NCBI GenBank assembly: GCA_031261785.1
Contig: JAISIZ010000014.1
Coordinates: 1-37,382 of the forward strand
DNA length: 37,382 nucleotides
Direction: 5' to 3'
Source of the DNA: Mediterranea sp. (in: CFB group bacteria)
GTDB taxonomy: Bacteria > Bacteroidota > Bacteroidia > Bacteroidales > Bacteroidaceae
In this document: one piece after another, positions 34,565 through 37,382 of the stretch
Position numbering within the stretch: position 1 is the stretch's first letter
How the letters are laid out: each line of letters begins with the position of its first letter
Notes under the pieces: model-generated
Database searches by the model: none
What the model was told of the DNA's origin: nothing
The model's input: the letters and a program-made list of their open reading frames with translations, nothing else
Position numbers and translations under genes: made by a program

Positions 34565-34828
34565 TCAGGAGCTGCGTATCGCGTGTCTCTTGTAGTAGAG
34601 GATGAGGGCGTTCAGCCAGACGACAAACTGCTCGTATCTGTCGGTTTCCTCGACGACTATGCGGGCATTGATGTATTCCACGAATTGGCGATAAGCGTTA
34701 TCGGTCGCGCGGCGTACCCTATTCGCGACGCCGATCTCCCGTTCGGCGTATTCCGAGTTACGGGCCAGCATACCTTCTATCACCCGTCGATTGGCGTCGA
34801 TAAGGGCATTCAGTACTTTCGCTCCCTG
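34565..34828 (-). pseudogene. 3' remnant of a DUF6261-like gene
   Basis: The frame encodes AKVLNALIDANRRVIEGM, then REIGVANRVRRATDNAYRQFVEYINA and FVVWLNALILYYKRHA up to a stop at 34565. About 87 residues resemble the helical C-terminal end of DUF6261-type Bacteroidetes proteins. Upstream of 34828 the frame runs antisense to the DUF1524 remnant and loses all similarity. The gene was therefore cut at this point, with its 5' part missing. The family name is from memory of its Ala/Asn/Tyr pattern, so the call is tentative. Confidence 0.45.
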
Positions 34829-34830
34829 CT

Positions 34831-35226
34831 GATTGGCAAATTGAGCACATCCTCCCTCAGAAATGGCAAACGAGCTTCTTCCCCACAGTCTCAAAGGAGG
34901 AGGTGGACGAGAAAATTGAGCACATAGGCAATAAAACTCCTTTTGAGCGGAAGTTGAATATTGTGGCAAGCAATGGCTACTTCAAGAAGAAGCAGGAAGA
35001 ATATGCTAAATCGAAGATTGAAGTGACCCAATCGCTCATCGCAAGCATTGACAGTGATTGGACGTTGGGGCATATCGACCATCGAGAGGAGGTGATGTCG
35101 ACCGAAATCATACGCATACTCAAGCAAGTTGACGCGGATTATAGAGTGCAGATAGAGATAGACGAAACCCCCACTGACGAACAACTGAAAATGATAGAGT
35201 CGTTCAAAAAGAAAGGATGGGTGTGA
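34831..35226 (+). pseudogene. 3' remnant of a DUF262/DUF1524 (GmrSD-like) restriction gene
   Basis: The frame is open from 34804, and recognisable protein begins with DWQIEHILPQKWQ. This is the start of the His-containing HNH (DUF1524) motif at the C-terminus of DUF262 proteins. GNKTPFERKLNIVASNGYF and then KQEEYAKSKI with a final DW...HIDHREE complete the domain, so about 130 C-terminal residues remain. The ~400-residue N-terminal DUF262 part is absent, so it cannot be a working type IV restriction enzyme. A GTG at 34903 could start a shorter peptide. After the stop, frame 2 continues with WTKELVVWAERTHTLTETLE to 35370, as if a 13-base insertion at about 35221-35233 had shifted the frame. 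Confidence 0.6.
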
Positions 35227-35334
35227 TGGATGGACGAAAGAATTGGTCGTATGGGCGGAGCGTACCCACACGTTGACGGAGACACTGGAGGCCAAGCGGG
35301 GGGTAGACGAAACCAATTACAGCTTTCTATCAAA

Positions 35335-35351
35335 GAGCATGTTGCATGCTC
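35335..35351. repeat. Short perfect hairpin
   Basis: GAGCATG, loop TTG, CATGCTC. A second small one, ACTATC-T-GATAGT, is at 35366-35378. Neither is followed by a T run. They lie between the DUF1524 remnant and the XRE gene and could be binding sites for the small XRE protein, but nothing shows this. Confidence 0.35.
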
Positions 35352-35442
35352 ATTCATTGTGCTCTACTATCTGATAGTGTAAAACAGGCTCCAAAGAACA
35401 AAGAAAAAGGCGTTACAGTGGCTATCATCAAACATAATTCGT

Positions 35443-35450
35443 TATTTTTG
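35443..35450 (+). promoter_or_regulatory. -7 element of the XRE-hsdM transcript
   Basis: TATTTTTG matches TAnnTTTG, 25 bases before the XRE start. The -33 box is poor. Confidence 0.45.
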
Positions 35451-35475
35451 TGCAGCAATTCAAAACATTGGTAGT

Positions 35476-35640
35476 ATGAGACTGAATCGGATAAAAGCCG
35501 TATTGGAGGAAAAGGGCATTTCCCAGACGTGGTTAGCAAAGCGGCTGGGGAAGAGCTTTAGCATGGTCAATGCTTATGCGTGCAATCGTGCGCAGCCCAC
35601 CTATCGAAACAAACGTATCATACAATCAGCTGAAGAATAA
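35476..35640 (+). CDS. Small XRE-family DNA-binding protein, probably C-terminally altered
   Basis: 54 residues. [41 protein letters not shown] is a clear helix-turn-helix of the small XRE type. Members I know continue with PSIETLxxIAxxL and a final helix for ~15-20 more residues. Here the frame turns to [13 protein letters not shown] and stops. One base later in phase, the DNA reads PTIETN, so a single-base frameshift near 35602 plus loss of the last helix is likely. The gene is 17 bases before hsdM and probably cotranscribed; it could act as a controller of the restriction genes if still functional. Confidence 0.7.
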   Translation: MRLNRIKAVLEEKGISQTWLAKRLGKSFSMVNAYACNRAQPTYRNKRIIQSAEE

Positions 35641-35657
35641 TCGGTAACTTACAAATT

Positions 35658-37262
35658 ATGGCAAGAACAAAGAAAGAAATAAAGGAACAGCCCGTAGAGC
35701 AGGTGCTGTGGGCGGCGGCAGACAAGCTTCGCAAGAATATGGATGCCGCTGAATACAAACATATTGTGCTCGGGTTGATATTCCTTAAATACATATCAGA
35801 CAATTTTTACGAACTCTATCGCAAACTCGAAGCGGGAGAAGGAGAATACGCGGGTTCCGCCCCGAATGACCCTTACGAATACCGTGCGGAGAACGTCTTC
35901 TACGTTCCACCGCAAGCTCGTTGGGACTTCCTGCAAGGACGGGCGAAGTTGCCCACTGTCGGTAAAGACGTGGATGACGCGATGGAAGCCATCGAGAAGG
36001 ATAATCCTTCTTTGAAAGGTGTTCTCCCGAAAGAATATGCCAAAGAGAAGTTAGACAAACAATCACTTGGCGGATTGATAGACCTTGTCAGCACCATCGC
36101 CCTTGGCGATAGCGTCTCGCGTTCCAACGATGTGCTTGGACGTATCTATGAATACTTTCTCGGACAGTTCGCCCTTGCGGAGGGCAAGAAGGGTGGGCAA
36201 TTTTATACGCCCCGCTGCGTGGTGCAATTGCTGGTGGAGATGTTGGAGCCGTATTCAGGACGTGTGCTCGACCCTTGTTGTGGTTCGGGCGGTATGTTCG
36301 TGCAAAGCGAAAAGTTTGTAGAGGCGCACGCCGACCACTACAACGGCAAGGCTAAAGAGATAGACAAGCTGTTTGAAAGCGAGGTCTCCGTGTATGGACA
36401 AGAGAGCAACCAAACCACTTGGCGACTATGCAAAATGAACCTTGCCTTGCGAGGTATCGACAGCTCCAATGTGAAATGGAATAACGAAGGCTCTTTCCTG
36501 CACGATGAGTTTACCGACGTGCGAGCGGATTTTGTTATCGCCAATCCCCCTTTTAACGACAGCGATTGGAGCGGTGAACTGCTGCGTAATGACGGACGCT
36601 GGCAATACAGTCGTGAAACGCCGCCACCTGCGGGCAATGCCAATTACGCATGGATACAGCACTTCCTCTATCACTTGAACCCCAAAGGCATAGCCGGCTT
36701 TGTGCTCGCAAAAGGTTCGCTCTCTTCAAAGACCAACGGGGAAGACAAGATTCGCAAGGCGTTGATTGATGCCGGTTTGGTGGATTGCATCGTCAACTTG
36801 CCAACCAAGCTGTTCCTAAATACGCAGATACCGGCTTGCTTGTGGTTCCTCTCACGTGAAAAAGAGAACAATCCCAATCATCCGCGCCGCGACAAGATAC
36901 TGTTTATTGATGCACGCAATATGGGCACGCTCATCAACCGCCGTACTCGGGAACTTACGGATGACGATATTCGGTTGATAGCCGACACTTACCACAACTG
37001 GAAACATGCCGATGCCGCTTATGCCGACGTGCCCGGTTTTTGCAAGGCGGCATCTATTGGCGGCGAAGGTGGGGTAGCAACCTTGGATTATGTGCTGACA
37101 CCCGGTCGTTATATCGGTTTGCCCGATGATGAAGAGGAGTTCGATTTTGCCGAACGCGTGCAGAGCCTGACCGCCGAGCTGGAGAAGCAGATGCAGGAAG
37201 AGGCGCAACTGAACGAACGGATTCGTATAAATCTTGCTAAAGTGGGAGGGAAAGAAGTATGA
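35658..37262 (+). CDS. hsdM: Type I restriction-modification DNA methyltransferase (M subunit)
   Basis: 534 residues, typical for HsdM. The N-terminal helical HsdM_N domain covers about 12-150 ([31 protein letters not shown]). The N6-adenine methyltransferase domain follows, with [17 protein letters not shown], motif [11 protein letters not shown] at about 205-214 and motif IV NPPF at about 296. It transfers methyl groups from SAM to adenine in the site chosen by an HsdS subunit. Its stop overlaps the ATG of the next gene as ATGA. That next gene is a DUF1016 nuclease and not hsdS, so HsdS and HsdR should lie beyond the window. Confidence 0.96.
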   Translation: MARTKKEIKEQPVEQVLWAAADKLRKNMDAAEYKHIVLGLIFLKYISDNFYELYRKLEAGEGEYAGSAPNDPYEYRAENVFYVPPQARWDFLQGRAKLPTVGKDVDDAMEAIEKDNPSLKGVLPKEYAKEKLDKQSLGGLIDLVSTIALGDSVSRSNDVLGRIYEYFLGQFALAEGKKGGQFYTPRCVVQLLVEMLEPYSGRVLDPCCGSGGMFVQSEKFVEAHADHYNGKAKEIDKLFESEVSVYGQESNQTTWRLCKMNLALRGIDSSNVKWNNEGSFLHDEFTDVRADFVIANPPFNDSDWSGELLRNDGRWQYSRETPPPAGNANYAWIQHFLYHLNPKGIAGFVLAKGSLSSKTNGEDKIRKALIDAGLVDCIVNLPTKLFLNTQIPACLWFLSREKENNPNHPRRDKILFIDARNMGTLINRRTRELTDDDIRLIADTYHNWKHADAAYADVPGFCKAASIGGEGGVATLDYVLTPGRYIGLPDDEEEFDFAERVQSLTAELEKQMQEEAQLNERIRINLAKVGGKEV

Positions 37263-37382
37263 ACGATAAGCCTATAAACTACAAACCGGCTGTACAAGCC
37301 ATTAAACAGGCCATTCTTAGTAGTCAGTACAGGGTTGCTAAGTTAGGCAACCGGGAACAATTATCCTTGTATTACGGCATTG
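37259..37382 (+). CDS. DUF1016/YhcG-family nuclease, N-terminal fragment (runs off window)
   Basis: 41 codons are visible: [19 protein letters not shown], then [14 protein letters not shown]. This is the start of the DUF1016 N-terminal domain, whose members carry a PD-(D/E)XK nuclease domain near the C-terminus, outside the window. The gene starts inside the hsdM stop (ATGA), which indicates translational coupling. DUF1016 proteins are often found inside type I restriction loci; their role is not settled. Confidence 0.8.
   Translation, partial: MNDKPINYKPAVQAIKQAILSSQYRVAKLGNREQLSLYYGI

Noticed and set aside
34541..34927. A 128-codon plus-strand frame across the scar at 34830
   Set aside because: It runs antisense to the DUF6261-like remnant and out of frame with the DUF1524 remnant, so it has no independent support.

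Overview
The window looks like a chromosome segment from a Bacteroidales bacterium with fairly high GC for the order (the Tannerella/Parabacteroides side is my inference). The reasons are a SusC/SusD pair, several outer-membrane lipoproteins, the order sppA-lpxK-punA-thiL, and Bacteroidetes-type promoters (TTTG, about 19 bases, TAnnTTTG) in front of many genes. Most of the window is GC-rich housekeeping or nutrient-uptake DNA. Three stretches are more AT-rich and read as acquired: the MACPF region (about 1-2200), the two hicAB modules (about 26490-28100) and the restriction region (about 34830 to the end).

Layout. (1) 1-2131: the 3' end of a TetR-type regulator converges on a MACPF-domain lipoprotein gene. 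A 34-bp near-perfect palindrome, a good candidate TetR operator, lies over the promoter of the MACPF gene. (2) 2368-6151: a TonB-dependent receptor followed by a secreted acid-phosphatase-like metallophosphoesterase. (3) 6152-6736: a gene-poor stretch with a 41-bp tandem repeat. (4) 6737-11573: a GH115 alpha-glucuronidase, dTDP-glucose 4,6-dehydratase (rfbB) and menA. (5) 11839-18134: an operon of an unknown secreted protein, SusC, SusD and a second, different calcineurin-like phosphoesterase. (6) 18235-26454: an MgtC/DUF4010-type membrane protein, gyrB, typA/bipA, rpsO, an XRE-cupin regulator and an acyl-CoA ligase. (7) 26599-28099: two consecutive hicAB toxin-antitoxin modules, then tRNA-Phe on the minus strand. 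(8) 28466-34382, minus strand: sppA, lpxK, punA, thiL and a dicarboxylate symporter, tightly packed with overlaps. (9) 34565-37382: a back-to-back junction of two broken genes, then a small XRE protein, a type I methyltransferase hsdM and the start of a DUF1016 nuclease gene that runs off the window.

How the genes may work together. Two independent outer-membrane uptake systems are each paired with a secreted phosphoesterase. This suggests that the organism removes phosphate from exported or host-derived phosphoesters at the cell surface or in the periplasm and imports the products. The MACPF protein with its operator may be a regulated antibacterial or membrane-attack lipoprotein. The hicAB pairs and the hsdM/DUF1016 locus are stability and defence modules; the latter is joined to the chromosome at a recognisable scar near 34830. 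No rRNA, CRISPR array or intact transposase was seen.
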